A DNA stretch of 64,000 nt from Rhodanobacter sp. B05. GTDB lineage: Bacteria; Pseudomonadota; Gammaproteobacteria; Xanthomonadales; Rhodanobacteraceae. The translations under genes and the position numbers were made by a program. Shown piece after piece: positions 41,840-51,714 of the stretch (position 1 is the stretch's first letter; the number at the start of each line of letters is the position of its first letter). The notes below the pieces were generated by a model. The model worked only from the letters and a program-made list of their open reading frames with translations, was not told the DNA's origin and did not search any database. The stretch is from contig NZ_MUNU01000012.1 of NCBI RefSeq assembly GCF_002001085.1, positions 179,046 to 243,045 on the forward strand, written 5' to 3'.

Positions 41840-43693
41840 ATGCCAGAGCCCACCAACAGCCTTGCAGACGCGATCATCGCCGCCTACCAGGCTGGCGACA
41901 TGGAGCGTGTCGTCGCCCTCGGCGAACGGACCGCGCCGACCAGCGAAGCGGCCCTGCTGTGGCTGGGCGTGGCGCGGCAGAGCACTGGCTGCTACGCGCA
42001 GGCAGCGATTACCTTCCGGCAGCTGGCACAGCTGCGGCCGGAGATTTCCGCCTACTGGAACAACCTCGGGCTGGCCTGCCGCCAGTGCGGCGACCTGGCG
42101 GGCTCCGAGCAGGCCTTGATGACGGCCCACTCGCTGGCGCCGGACGATGCCGAAGTGCATTACAACCTCGGCCTGCTGCGGCTCCAGCAACGGTGCTGGG
42201 TGCTTGCGCGGCAGTCGCTGATGGAAGCCGTGCGGCTTGCCCCAGCGTTCATCGACGCGCGTCTGCAGGCCGCGCATGCCTGCCATGTCTGCGGCGACAA
42301 CGATGGTCAGCAGGCGATGCTGGCCGGCGCCACGGACTGGCCGGCGCAGGCCGGCGAACAGGCCTTGCTGCTGGCCGCGATGCTCTCGGCGCAAGGCGAT
42401 CTCGATGGCGCACTGCAGAGTCTTGCGCGCGCGCAGCTGCCCGATGGCAGCGCTGCCGCCGCCCTGCAACTGCGCATCGCCGCACAACGGGTGGCGCTGT
42501 ACGAGCGCAGCAACCAGCTGGAACGCGCGCGCGAAGCGTTGCAGCAAGTGCCGCTGGACCGGCTCGAACAGCTGCCGCCGGACGCCGATGAAACCCGCGC
42601 CGAAGCCTGGAGCGCACACGCCGCGATCGCCGTGCGCGATGCGGATCACGCCGGCGCCGCGACGCATTGCCGCCATGCGCTGATGCTTGAGCTGGACGAA
42701 CAGCACCGCGCCGCCGCCGCCTTCGGCCTCGCCGCCGCCAGCGATCGTCTGGGTCGACACGCCGAGGCCTTGCAGGCGCTGCAGGTCGCACACACCGCGC
42801 AACTGGCGATCGCCCGGGACGTGGTGCCCGAGTTGATGCAGCCGCACAGCCCCCCGCTGGCGATGACGGCGCAGCGGGTCGACCGCGCCATGTTCCAGTC
42901 GTGGACGCCGTTGCCCGTGGCGGCGGATGTGCACTCGCCGATCTTCGTGGTCGGTTTCCCGCGCTCGGGCACCACGCTGCTGGAGCAGATGCTCGATGCC
43001 CATCCGGACTTTCGTTCAATGGACGAGCGCGCCTTCATCCACGATCTCACCGAGCGCATGGAACTGGCCGGCCAGCGCTACCCCGACGACCTGGGCAAGC
43101 TCACCGCAGATGAAGCCGGGCAACTGCGCGCGATCTATTTCCGCCGGGTCGCGCAGGTCGTGCCGGACCTGGGCACGCGCCAGCTGGTGGACAAGAATCC
43201 GCTCAACATGCTGTGCCTGCCGATGATCATGCGGCTGTTCCCGCGCGCACGCATCATCCTGTGCCTGCGGCATCCCTGCGATGTGCTGCTCAGCTGCTAC
43301 ATGCAGCCGTTCCGTTCGCCCGCCTTCATGGTGATGTGCTCGTCGCTGCAGCGCCTGGCCGAAGGCTATGTGCAGGCCTTCGAGCAGTGGCAGCAGCACA
43401 TGGAGGTTTTCGCGCCGCGCCTGCTGGAATGGCGTTACGAATCGGTGGTCGGCGGCTTCGAGGACAGCGTGGCCGAACTCGGCGAATTCCTCGGCGTCGA
43501 GGACGCCGCGCCGATGGCGCGGTTTTCCGAACATGCGCGCGGCAAGCGTTACATCAGCACGCCAAGCTACGCCCAGGTGACCCAGGGCATCAGCCGCGCG
43601 GCGGTGAATCGCTGGCATGCCTATCGCGACGTATTCGAGCCGGTGCTGCCGACCTTGCGCCCGATCATGCAGCGCCTCGGCTATGTCGACTGA
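41840..43693 (+). CDS. TPR-repeat sulfotransferase
   Basis: The 617-residue product has tetratricopeptide repeats over the first 340 residues (for example SAYWNNLGLACRQCGDLAGSEQ and EVHYNLGLLRLQQRCWVLA). A sulfotransferase domain follows, with the PAPS 5'-phosphosulfate loop FPRSGTT at residues 373-379 and the 3'-phosphate-binding region in RARIILCLRHPCDVLLS. It would move a sulfo group from PAPS to a protein or small acceptor; the TPR part probably binds the partner. No signal peptide is visible. The next gene starts 50 bases downstream. Confidence 0.85.
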   Translation: MPEPTNSLADAIIAAYQAGDMERVVALGERTAPTSEAALLWLGVARQSTGCYAQAAITFRQLAQLRPEISAYWNNLGLACRQCGDLAGSEQALMTAHSLAPDDAEVHYNLGLLRLQQRCWVLARQSLMEAVRLAPAFIDARLQAAHACHVCGDNDGQQAMLAGATDWPAQAGEQALLLAAMLSAQGDLDGALQSLARAQLPDGSAAAALQLRIAAQRVALYERSNQLERAREALQQVPLDRLEQLPPDADETRAEAWSAHAAIAVRDADHAGAATHCRHALMLELDEQHRAAAAFGLAAASDRLGRHAEALQALQVAHTAQLAIARDVVPELMQPHSPPLAMTAQRVDRAMFQSWTPLPVAADVHSPIFVVGFPRSGTTLLEQMLDAHPDFRSMDERAFIHDLTERMELAGQRYPDDLGKLTADEAGQLRAIYFRRVAQVVPDLGTRQLVDKNPLNMLCLPMIMRLFPRARIILCLRHPCDVLLSCYMQPFRSPAFMVMCSSLQRLAEGYVQAFEQWQQHMEVFAPRLLEWRYESVVGGFEDSVAELGEFLGVEDAAPMARFSEHARGKRYISTPSYAQVTQGISRAAVNRWHAYRDVFEPVLPTLRPIMQRLGYVD

Positions 43694-43742
43694 TGCGAGA
43701 ATCGGATCATCATTGCCGTCCCTGCGAGGCAACGGACCACCC

Positions 43743-45095
43743 ATGAGCAACTCGCCTGACAAAACGGCGGACGCCTGCCGCACGGCGGCGCGACAACAGG
43801 CGCTTCGAGGCGACCGGGGCGCCGCGGAAAGATCATTCCTGAGCCTGCTGGAGCGGCATCCGCAGGATGTCGAGGCACTGCGCTTCGTGGCCGATTGCCA
43901 GTCGGCGCGAGGGGAGCATGCGGCAGCGATGCAGAGCCTGCAGGCCGTCACCAGGGTGGCGCCGGAAGACCCGGCCGCATGGGTCCAGTTGGCCGCCACG
44001 CAGATGGCGGCGGATGATCCCCGCGGTGCCGTCGCCAGCTTCGGCCGCGGGCTCGCGCTGGCGCCGCGGATGTTCGTGCCGCGCCTGCAGCTGGGCATCG
44101 CGCTGGAACAGCTGGGGCAGCCGCACGACGCGTTGAAGGCGTACTTCATGGCCATCGAGAGTGCGCATGGCATGGGCCGCTGGCAGGACGACGCCACCAC
44201 CGCGCCCGGGCTGCGCGATACCGTGAAGCACGCCGTCGACTACGTCAACCGGGAGCGGCGGGCACTGTTCCGCCGCGCGCTGGATCCGCTGCGCGAGCGC
44301 TATGGCAGTGCCCAACTGACCCGCGTGGAGCGCAGCCTCGCGATCTATTTCCTCGACCTGCCTGCGAACATTCCCGACCCGCGACAGCGGCCGAAGTTCC
44401 TGTATTTCCCGGACATCACCAGCCAGCCCTATTACCCACGCCACCGCTTCCCCTGGCTGGAAGCGCTGGAAGCGGCGACCGACAGCGTGCGCGACGAGCT
44501 GCGCGCCGTGCTGTCGGAGGAACGCGCACTGGAATCGTTCCTGGGCGAAGCGCCGCCGGATGCCATGCAGGGCATGCTGGGTTCGTCCGGCGATCAGGAG
44601 CCGGCGTGGGATGCGTATTTCTTCCATCGCCACGGCGAGCGCCGGGACGCGCACCGCGCCCGTTGCCCGCGAACGGCAGCCCTGCTCGATGCGCTGCCGC
44701 TGGTACGCATCCGCGACCATGCGCCCGAAGCCTTGTTCTCCGTGCTCAGTCCCGGCACGCACATCCTGCCGCACACCGGCGTGACCAACACGCGACTGGT
44801 CACCCACCTGCCACTGATCGTGCCGCCGGATTGCGCGATCCGCGTAGGCGGCCAGGAACACGCGTGGCAGGAAGGCCGCTGCGTGACATTCGACGACACC
44901 TGGGAGCACGAGGCGTGGAATCGCAGCGGGCAACGGCGGGTGGTGCTGATCGTCGACAGCTGGCATCCCGACCTCAGCGAGGTGGAACGTGCCGCCGTGA
45001 CCGACCTGGTCGAGGCCATCGGTGATTTCAACCAGTCCTGCAAGCTGCCCGACACCCCGCTGCAAGCGGGTCGATCAAGTACGATGAGCGTTTGA
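43743..45095 (+). CDS. Aspartyl/asparaginyl beta-hydroxylase-like dioxygenase with TPR region
   Basis: The 450-residue product has an N-terminal TPR-like part (about 1-150: SLLERHPQDVEALRFVADCQ) and a C-terminal cupin domain of the AspH family. Iron-ligand histidines are visible in LPHTGVTNTRLVTHLPLIVP and DDTWEHEAWN, and the 2-oxoglutarate-binding Arg lies in QRRVVLIVDSWHPDL. Family members hydroxylate Asp or Asn side chains. The pairing with a TPR-sulfotransferase suggests shared modification of an exported or surface peptide. ATG 43743 was chosen; the frame extends back into the previous gene. Confidence 0.82.
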   Translation: MSNSPDKTADACRTAARQQALRGDRGAAERSFLSLLERHPQDVEALRFVADCQSARGEHAAAMQSLQAVTRVAPEDPAAWVQLAATQMAADDPRGAVASFGRGLALAPRMFVPRLQLGIALEQLGQPHDALKAYFMAIESAHGMGRWQDDATTAPGLRDTVKHAVDYVNRERRALFRRALDPLRERYGSAQLTRVERSLAIYFLDLPANIPDPRQRPKFLYFPDITSQPYYPRHRFPWLEALEAATDSVRDELRAVLSEERALESFLGEAPPDAMQGMLGSSGDQEPAWDAYFFHRHGERRDAHRARCPRTAALLDALPLVRIRDHAPEALFSVLSPGTHILPHTGVTNTRLVTHLPLIVPPDCAIRVGGQEHAWQEGRCVTFDDTWEHEAWNRSGQRRVVLIVDSWHPDLSEVERAAVTDLVEAIGDFNQSCKLPDTPLQAGRSSTMSV

Positions 45096-45121
45096 TTACG
45101 ACGCAAGGATGGGAGCAGGCG

Positions 45122-45925
45122 ATGCAGGATCGACCTTCATTCGACGACCTGATCGAGCTGTTCGACAAGTACGGCGGGACGCCCGAAGTCTATTTGTCGC
45201 AGCACTACCGGCGCTTCATCACGACCCTGGACGAGTTCTGCTCGACCTGGACCGACCGCGGCCGCAACCGCGTGCTCGACATCGGCGCGCACTGGCTGCA
45301 CCAGTCGATCATCTGGCGCCAGGCCGGCTTCGAGCTGACCGCGGTCGATCTGCCCGGCACGTTCGAAGAGCAGAGCGTGATCGACATCGCGGCGGATTTC
45401 GGCGTGCGCCTGCTGAAGTGTCCGAACCTGGAACTCGCGCGGGAGCTGGAAGCGCTGCCGGATGATACGGCCGACGTGATCCTGTTCACCGAGATCATCG
45501 AACACATCACGTTCAACCCGGTGGCGCTGTGGCGCCAGCTCTATCGCGTGCTGGCACCGGGCGGCCGCATCGTGGTGACCACGCCGAACTACTACTCCGC
45601 CAAGGGCCGCGCGTGGCGCCCGCTGCGGTTCATCACCGGCATGGGCGGCGGCATCAGCGTCGACGAGGTGCTGGCCGTTCACACCTACGGACACCACTGG
45701 CGCGAGTACAGCCGGCGGGAAATGTTGCGCTATTTCAAGCTGCTCTCGCCCGACTTCGTCGTGGTCAAGGCACGTGCAATGCCCACCTACGCGCTGTCCG
45801 TCGTATGGTGGAAACGCATGCTGCAACTGGTGCTCGACCGAATCCCCCTGTTGCGACCGAACCTGCACGTCGAGATCGCATTGCCGGCGAAGAACCAGGG
45901 CATCGTGGCCCGGCCACACTGGTGA
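45122..45925 (+). CDS. SAM-dependent methyltransferase
   Basis: The 267-residue class I methyltransferase has motif I as VLDIGAHWLH, an acidic end of strand 2 in LTAVDLPG, and post-motif DVILFTEIIEHITFNP, followed by YRVLAPGGRIVVTTPNYY. It resembles type 11/12 methyltransferases found in cell-surface or natural-product gene sets. GGGAG precedes ATG 45122; an in-frame TTG at 45092 overlaps the previous gene. It closes the receptor, sulfotransferase, hydroxylase, methyltransferase run. The substrate is unknown. Confidence 0.8.
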   Translation: MQDRPSFDDLIELFDKYGGTPEVYLSQHYRRFITTLDEFCSTWTDRGRNRVLDIGAHWLHQSIIWRQAGFELTAVDLPGTFEEQSVIDIAADFGVRLLKCPNLELARELEALPDDTADVILFTEIIEHITFNPVALWRQLYRVLAPGGRIVVTTPNYYSAKGRAWRPLRFITGMGGGISVDEVLAVHTYGHHWREYSRREMLRYFKLLSPDFVVVKARAMPTYALSVVWWKRMLQLVLDRIPLLRPNLHVEIALPAKNQGIVARPHW

Positions 45926-46021
45926 CACCCGCGACGGCGCGAATCAGGCGAGCATCCTGGCAACGGCGGCCCTGCAACGGCGTGGGCGCCGCCGGGCCGA
46001 CGAGCCCGACGGCAAGCCGGA

Positions 46022-48280
46022 TCAATGCACGACGGCGGGTTCGGCGGCGGCAGGCTTGCCCGGGGCGGCCCCATCCGCGCTGGCCAGCGTGCTGAACTTG
46101 CCGCCGTAGGGCAGCACCTCGCCGGCCAGCCCGGGATCGGCCTTGATCATGCCGATCGCGTCGAACAGGATGTGCGCGGTTTCGTTGAGCTCCACGTCCT
46201 TGGCCTTCTTGGCATCCTTCTCTTCCTTCAGCTCGCTCTTCAGGCTGCGCTCGTTCGCGTTGAGGCCGTCATCGAGCGTGTCGCCAGCGTCGATCAGCGC
46301 GGCATCGCTGCCATCGATGGCCACGTGCCTGGCGCGAAAGTCGGTCTGGATCTTTTCCTGCTGCTTGCGCTCGGCCTCGCGCGTGGCCAGGTTCAGCGAG
46401 ATCGAGGTCATGTCACGCATCTTCCGGTACTGCGCCAGCTCGTCGAGCATCAGCTTCCAGGCCGGCGACTTCGCCACGCGCTCGACATGCCGCTTGTCCA
46501 GTTGCGGCAGGAAGGCGTTGAGGTTCGCCACCGGCTTGTAGTCGGCGGGGGCGATCTGCGTCCATGGCAGTGCGTTGTCATAGGTCGACTCGCCGAAGTC
46601 CTTCTCGTCGCCGTTCTTCGGGTATTCGATGTCCGGCGTCACGCCCTTGAGCTGGGTGGAACCGCCATTGATGCGGAAGAATTCCTGGATGGTCATCTTC
46701 AGCTCGCCGAGCTTGGGTTTCTCGCTGTCGCTCTGGGCGAACTTGTCCAGGTCGACCAGGGTCTGCACCGTGCCCTTGCCGAAGGTCGGCTCGCCGACGA
46801 TCAGGCCGCGGTGATAATCCTGGATCGCCGCGGAAAAAATTTCCGACGCAGAGGCCGTGCCGCGATTGACCAGCACCGCCATCGGGCCGCTCCAGGCCAT
46901 GCCCGCCTCGTCGTCGCCCTGCACCTGGACCTCGCCGTGCGAGCCGCGCACCTGTACCACCGGACCCTTGTCGATGAACAGGCCGGTCATCGAATCGGCC
47001 TCGGCCAGCGAACCGCCGCCATTGTTGCGCAGGTCAACCACGATGGCCTGCACGCCTTCCTGCTTCAGCTCGCCGATCAGCTTGGCGACGTCGCGGGTGG
47101 TGCTGCGGTAATCCTTGTCGCCGGCGCTGCGCGCGCCGAAGTCGGAGTAGAACGAGGGCAGGTCGATCACGCCGATCTTGCGGGTGACGTCGCCGTCCTT
47201 GATGTCGATGACCTTCTTGCTGGCGGCAGCATCCTCCAGGTTGATCTTGTCGCGCACCAGGGTGATCAGCTCATGCTTGCCGTCCGGGCCGGCGTCGACC
47301 GGCAGCGTTTCCAGCCGCACCACCGTGCCCTTCTTGCCGCGGATCAGCGCGGTCACGTCATCGATGCGCCAGCCGACCACGTCGACCATCGTGCCCTTGT
47401 CGCCCTGGCCCACCGCCACGATGCGGTCGCCGGGCTTGAACTTGTGCGACTTCATCGCCGGGCCACCGGGAATCAGCTTGACGATCATGGTGTAGTCGTC
47501 GCGCGATTGCAGCTGGGCGCCGATGCCCTGCAGCGAAAGGCTCATGGCGATGTCGAAGTTCTCGGCCGCCTCCGGACCGAGGTAGTCGGTGTGCGGGTCG
47601 GTGGATTCGGCGTACGCGGTCATGAAACTCTGGAACGCATCAGCGCTGTTGAGCTGCTTGATCCGTTCGATGTAGCCGCCGTAGCGCTTGTCCAGCGTCT
47701 TGCGGATGTCGGCGTCGTCCTTGCCGGCAAGCTTGAGGCGCAGCCAGTCGTTCTTGGTGCGCTTGCGCCACAGGTCGTCGGCGGCGGCCTGGTCCTTCGG
47801 CCAGGCGGCATTCTTGCGATCGACGTCGTAACTCTCGTCGCGAGTCAGGTCGAAACCGTCCTTCAACAGGCTGCGCGCATAGGTCATGCGCTGGACCGCG
47901 CGCTGCACGTAGAGATTGAAGATCGAGAACGGCGCGGACAGGTCGCTGTTCCAGATGGCGTCGTCGAGCCTGGTCTTCAGCGGCGCGAACTTGTCCATGT
48001 CCTGCTGGGTGAAGAACACCTTGTCGCCATCCAGCTGCTTGAACCAGGCGGTGTAGATGCGCGCCGACATCGCATCGTCCAGCGGCTGCGCGTCGTAGTG
48101 GAAACGGGTCAGGAAACGCGCGGACAGTTGCGCAGCCTGCGCCTCTTCGGGTGTCGGCTGCAGTGGCCAGGTGGCCGCCTTGCGCGGTTTGGGACCCGCA
48201 CCGAGATCGGCGGCCGACTGCGCGAACACGCAGCTGGCGGAGAGGGCAAACAGCAGGACCAGCGCGGGACGGAATTTCAT
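46022..48280 (-). CDS. prc: Tail-specific (carboxy-terminal processing) protease Prc
   Basis: The 752-residue periplasmic protease has a signal peptide (ALVLLFALSASCVFAQ), an N-terminal helical region, a PDZ domain (about 240-330: IGAQLQSRDDYTMIVKLIPGGPAM) and an S41 peptidase core. The Ser is in NRGTASASEIF and the Lys in EPTFGKGTVQTL, which form the Ser-Lys dyad. A C-terminal DUF3340-like extension follows, rich in charged residues (LKSELKEEKDAKKAKD). It trims lytic enzymes and PBP3 in other bacteria, which fits its place beside wall genes. Confidence 0.93.
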   Translation of the reverse strand: MKFRPALVLLFALSASCVFAQSAADLGAGPKPRKAATWPLQPTPEEAQAAQLSARFLTRFHYDAQPLDDAMSARIYTAWFKQLDGDKVFFTQQDMDKFAPLKTRLDDAIWNSDLSAPFSIFNLYVQRAVQRMTYARSLLKDGFDLTRDESYDVDRKNAAWPKDQAAADDLWRKRTKNDWLRLKLAGKDDADIRKTLDKRYGGYIERIKQLNSADAFQSFMTAYAESTDPHTDYLGPEAAENFDIAMSLSLQGIGAQLQSRDDYTMIVKLIPGGPAMKSHKFKPGDRIVAVGQGDKGTMVDVVGWRIDDVTALIRGKKGTVVRLETLPVDAGPDGKHELITLVRDKINLEDAAASKKVIDIKDGDVTRKIGVIDLPSFYSDFGARSAGDKDYRSTTRDVAKLIGELKQEGVQAIVVDLRNNGGGSLAEADSMTGLFIDKGPVVQVRGSHGEVQVQGDDEAGMAWSGPMAVLVNRGTASASEIFSAAIQDYHRGLIVGEPTFGKGTVQTLVDLDKFAQSDSEKPKLGELKMTIQEFFRINGGSTQLKGVTPDIEYPKNGDEKDFGESTYDNALPWTQIAPADYKPVANLNAFLPQLDKRHVERVAKSPAWKLMLDELAQYRKMRDMTSISLNLATREAERKQQEKIQTDFRARHVAIDGSDAALIDAGDTLDDGLNANERSLKSELKEEKDAKKAKDVELNETAHILFDAIGMIKADPGLAGEVLPYGGKFSTLASADGAAPGKPAAAEPAVVH

Positions 48281-48288
48281 GGATGCTC

Positions 48289-49299
48289 TCAGACTGACTC
48301 GGTGACGCCGGCTGCATGGGCCTGCAGGTCGGCATGGTAGGACGACCGCACCAGCGGACCGGAGGCGACGTGATGGAAACCCATCGCCTCCCCTGCCACG
48401 CGCAGTGCGTCGAATTCTTCGGGAGTCCAGTAACGCACCACCGGATGATGGTGCGGCGTGGGCTGCAGGTACTGGCCGATGGTGATCATCTCGACGTCAT
48501 GGGCGCGTAAATCGCGCAAGGTCTCCAGCACCTGCTCCTGCGTCTCGCCCAGGCCGAGCATGATGCCGGACTTGGTCGGCACGTCCGGATGCTGCGCCTT
48601 GAAGCGCCTGAGCAGGTCCAGCGACCACTGGTAATCGGCGCCCGGACGCACTTCGCGGTACAGATGCGGCACGGTTTCCAGATTGTGGTTGAACACGTCC
48701 GGCGGGAAATCCTTCAGCACTTCCAGCGCGCGTTCCATGCGGCCCTTGCCGCGGAAATCGGGGGTCAGGATCTCGATGCGGATGTGCGGGCTGGCATGGC
48801 GCACGGCGCGGATGCAACTGGCGAAATGGGCCGCGCCGCCGTCGCGCAGGTCGTCGCGATCGACCGAGGTGATCACCACGTATTTCAGCCGCATGTCGGC
48901 GATGGTCTGTGCCAGCCGCGCTGGTTCCAGCTCGTCCGGCGGCTGCGGACGGCCATGCGCCACATCGCAGAACGAGCAGCGCCGGGTGCACACCTCGCCT
49001 AGGATCATGAAGGTGGCGGTGCCCTTGCTGAAGCACTCGTGGATGTTCGGGCAGGACGCCTCCTCGCACACCGTGACGAGGGAATTTTCGCGCAGGCGCG
49101 CCTTCAGCTGCTGCACCGCATTGCCCTGTGGCAGGCGTACGCGGATCCAGCTCGGCTTGCGCAGCGTCGGCACGGCGGTGTCGAAGCCGGCACGATTCAG
49201 CGCGATCTTGTCGTTGCCAAGCTGCTTTTCCGCGACGGGCGCGCCGGCGACGATGCTGATCGGAATGACCTTGGAGGAAGATGCAGAGGTTTCGCTCAT
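48289..49299 (-). CDS. lipA: Lipoyl synthase
   Basis: The 336-residue radical-SAM enzyme inserts two sulfur atoms into protein-bound octanoate. It shows the auxiliary cluster cysteines in [12 protein letters not shown] and the radical-SAM CxxxCxxC motif in [13 protein letters not shown]. The GLGET segment and the C-terminal Ser in LVRSSYHA also fit. It lies 9 bases after lipB, the standard pair. Confidence 0.97.
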   Translation of the reverse strand: MSETSASSSKVIPISIVAGAPVAEKQLGNDKIALNRAGFDTAVPTLRKPSWIRVRLPQGNAVQQLKARLRENSLVTVCEEASCPNIHECFSKGTATFMILGEVCTRRCSFCDVAHGRPQPPDELEPARLAQTIADMRLKYVVITSVDRDDLRDGGAAHFASCIRAVRHASPHIRIEILTPDFRGKGRMERALEVLKDFPPDVFNHNLETVPHLYREVRPGADYQWSLDLLRRFKAQHPDVPTKSGIMLGLGETQEQVLETLRDLRAHDVEMITIGQYLQPTPHHHPVVRYWTPEEFDALRVAGEAMGFHHVASGPLVRSSYHADLQAHAAGVTESV

Positions 49300-49308
49300 G
49301 TAGAAGGC

Positions 49309-50007
49309 TCAGACCGCTGCGCGAGCGGGGAGTTCGGGAATCAGGGGAGCGGCCGGTTCGGCAGCGAAGCCGAACTGCCGGCAAAACTCGCCGATCAGCA
49401 CCTCTTCGACGTCCGCCAGCCGCGACGAACCGCCCAAGTCTAGCAGTTGTGTGACCGCCAAACCCTTGTAACCGCAAGGGTTGATGCGCTGGAACGGCTC
49501 CAGGTCCATGGCCACGTTGAAGGCCAGCCCGTGGAAACTGCAGCCGCGCCGCACGCGCAATCCCAGCGCGGCGATCTTGGCCTCGCCCACATACACGCCG
49601 GGGGCGCCCTCGCGCCGGACCGCGTTCACGTTCCAGTGCGCCAGCGTGTCGATCAGCGCCTGTTCGATGCGGTGGACCAGCTCGCGCACGCCCACCCCGA
49701 CCCGGCGCAGGTCGATCAGCGGGTAGCCCACGATCTGGCCCGGGCCGTGATAGGTCACCTGGCCACCGCGGTCGACCGGAATCACCGGGATATCGCCCGG
49801 CGCCAGCACGTGCTCCATCTTGCCGGCCTGGCCCAGGGTGAACACCGGGTCGTGTTCCAGCAACCACAGCTCGTCAGGTGTATCGGCGGTGCGGTTGTCG
49901 GTGAACGCGCTCATCGCCTTCCAGGTCGCCGCGTAGGGCTGGCGACCGAGGCGACGGATTTTTAGCGGGAGGGATTCGGGATTCGGGATTCGGGATTCGG
50001 CGTTCAC
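49309..50007 (-). CDS. lipB: Octanoyltransferase LipB (start uncertain)
   Basis: LipB transfers octanoate from acyl carrier protein to lipoyl domains. Family motifs are [12 protein letters not shown] near the N-terminus, [19 protein letters not shown], the catalytic Cys/Lys region [11 protein letters not shown] with [13 protein letters not shown], and [13 protein letters not shown]. The usual start should fall just before KIRRLG, but no ATG, GTG or TTG lies there. The nearest upstream candidates are GTG 50007 (about 232 residues) and ATG 50169. A four-copy GGGATTC repeat occupies the expected start region and seems to have altered the N-terminus. Confidence 0.9.
   Translation of the reverse strand: MNAESRIPNPESLPLKIRRLGRQPYAATWKAMSAFTDNRTADTPDELWLLEHDPVFTLGQAGKMEHVLAPGDIPVIPVDRGGQVTYHGPGQIVGYPLIDLRRVGVGVRELVHRIEQALIDTLAHWNVNAVRREGAPGVYVGEAKIAALGLRVRRGCSFHGLAFNVAMDLEPFQRINPCGYKGLAVTQLLDLGGSSRLADVEEVLIGEFCRQFGFAAEPAAPLIPELPARAAV
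49971..49998. repeat. Four tandem GGGATTC heptamers
   Basis: Four exact copies occur head to tail, reading GAATCCC on the coding strand of lipB at its extreme 5' end. Such heptamer arrays are common between genes in Xanthomonadales and change copy number by slippage; seven-base steps would shift the frame of any start codon upstream. Confidence 0.85.
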
Positions 50008-50104
50008 GGGCTGTCTTGCGGTGTTTTCTGAGAGTGATGACGGCACGCCCGAGATGGCGTCGGTCCACCGCCTTTGCAAATCCCGAATCTCCAATCCCGG
50101 CCGT

Positions 50105-50395
50105 TCACATCGTGTAGCGGATATCCGGGCTCTCGCGCAGCGCCCGATGCGCCGCCTCGTACTGCTCACGGCTGTCGCAACGGAAACTCACCGTGACCGA
50201 GACGAAATTGCCGCCGCCGGAATGCCGGTGCCGCACGCTTTCGTGCAGCACGTGCAGGCCGGCACGCTCCAGCAGCTGCGGCACGTGGGTCGGCAGGTTG
50301 GCGCTGGCATGGCCGACCGCGGTGATCTCGAACTCACCGGGAAACTGGAAGCCCTTGCCGTCCCGCTTCGCCCCGCTGAAGTCGATCGGCTGCAT
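50105..50395 (-). CDS. DUF493 (YbeD-like) regulatory protein
   Basis: The 96-residue product begins [20 protein letters not shown] and has the ferredoxin-like DUF493 fold pattern ([50 protein letters not shown]). In many proteobacteria this gene sits between dacA/dacC and lipB, as here. Its function is not settled; an ACT-like regulatory role is assumed. The ATG overlaps the stop of the carboxypeptidase gene (TGATG). Confidence 0.88.
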   Translation of the reverse strand: MQPIDFSGAKRDGKGFQFPGEFEITAVGHASANLPTHVPQLLERAGLHVLHESVRHRHSGGGNFVSVTVSFRCDSREQYEAAHRALRESPDIRYTM

Positions 50396-51639
50396 CACTT
50401 GCCGCCCGGGGCCTGTTCGGTGTTGCCGCTGTCGTGATGGAACCACAGCAGGATGCTGTCCCACAGGCGCGAGAAGAAGCCGCCCTGCGGTGCATCGTTC
50501 AGCGCGATCAGCGGCACGCTCTGCACCGGCTGTCCGTCCAGCGTGACCCGCAGCGTGCCGACCTGCTGGCCCTTCTTGAACGGGGCGATCAGGGTGGCGG
50601 GGATGTCCATGGTCGCCTTCAGCTTGTCGTACTCGCCGGTCTTGACCGTGACCAGCACGTCGCTGGCCACGCCGATCGGCAGCTGATTCGCCGCGCCCTT
50701 CCACAACCGCGGCGTGGCCAGCGGCTTGCTGGTGTCATACAGCTTGTGCGTCTCGTAGAAGCGGAAGCCGTAGTTGAGCAGGGCCATCGCCGAATCCGCG
50801 CGCGCCTTGTTGGTGCTGGCGCCCATCACCACGGCGATCATGCGCTCGTCGCCGTGCTTGGCCGAGGCATCCAGGCAATAGCCTGCCTCGGCGGTATGTC
50901 CGGTCTTGATGCCGTCCACCGCCGGATCGCGCCACAGCAGCTCGTTGCGGTTTTGCTGCTTGATCCCGTTCCACTCGTATTCCTTGATCGCCGAGATGGC
51001 GTAGTCGGTGGGGAAATCGTGGATCAGCGCGCGCGACAGGATCGCGATGTCGCGCGCCGAGCTGTAGTGGTTGGCCACCGGATAACCCGAGGCATTGGAG
51101 AAATGCGTGTTGACCATGCCCAGTTGCTTGGCATAGGCATTCATCAGGTTGGCGAAGGCATCCTCCGAGCCGGCCGTGTGCTCGGCCAGCGCGATCGCCG
51201 CGTCGTTGCCCGACTGCACGATCATGCCCTTGAGCAGATCCTCCAGCGGCACCTGGCTGCCCAGCTTGAGGAAACTGGTGGAGCCGTCGGTACCGGCGCC
51301 GCCGCCACGCCAGGCGTGCTCGCTGATGGTGACCATGTCGTTGGGATGGATGCGGCCGTTGGCGATTTCGGCGGAAACCACGTAGTCGGTCATCACCTTG
51401 GTCAGCGAGGCCGGCGCGCGGCGCGCGTCCGGATCCTTCGAAGCGAGGATCTGCCCGGTGGCGTAGTCCATCAGCACCCAGCTTGCGCCATCCACCTCCG
51501 GCGGCGGCGGCACCGGCGCGGGCGGCACCACCGGGCGCGGCACCGGCGACGGGTGGGGCGGCGCCGTCTGGGCCGCGGCAACACCTGCCAGCATGACGGT
51601 GGCGGCAACAAGCATCAGGGAACGTCGAAGGAAATTCAT
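50395..51639 (-). CDS. D-alanyl-D-alanine carboxypeptidase (PBP5/6 type)
   Basis: The 414-residue enzyme trims the terminal D-Ala from peptidoglycan stem peptides. It has a signal peptide (LMLVAATVMLAGVAAAQ), a Pro-rich spacer, and the three active-site motifs: SLTK (Ser78, Lys81), SGN in VQSGNDAAIA, and KTG in GIKTGHTAEAGY. The C-terminal PBP5-type beta domain is followed by a terminal amphipathic helix (RLWDSILLWFHH), the membrane anchor of this family. Confidence 0.95.
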   Translation of the reverse strand: MNFLRRSLMLVAATVMLAGVAAAQTAPPHPSPVPRPVVPPAPVPPPPEVDGASWVLMDYATGQILASKDPDARRAPASLTKVMTDYVVSAEIANGRIHPNDMVTISEHAWRGGGAGTDGSTSFLKLGSQVPLEDLLKGMIVQSGNDAAIALAEHTAGSEDAFANLMNAYAKQLGMVNTHFSNASGYPVANHYSSARDIAILSRALIHDFPTDYAISAIKEYEWNGIKQQNRNELLWRDPAVDGIKTGHTAEAGYCLDASAKHGDERMIAVVMGASTNKARADSAMALLNYGFRFYETHKLYDTSKPLATPRLWKGAANQLPIGVASDVLVTVKTGEYDKLKATMDIPATLIAPFKKGQQVGTLRVTLDGQPVQSVPLIALNDAPQGGFFSRLWDSILLWFHHDSGNTEQAPGGK

Positions 51640-51714
51640 CGTGGTTTCAAGTCCGGTTTCTTAAGTTCGGCGTGGCGGGCGCCGGGGTGAGGGAGAAGCT
51701 TGCGCAAATCCTGT

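Noticed and set aside
46025..48340. A 771-codon plus-strand frame.
   Set aside because: It is the shadow of the Prc protease gene, which has PDZ and S41 motifs.
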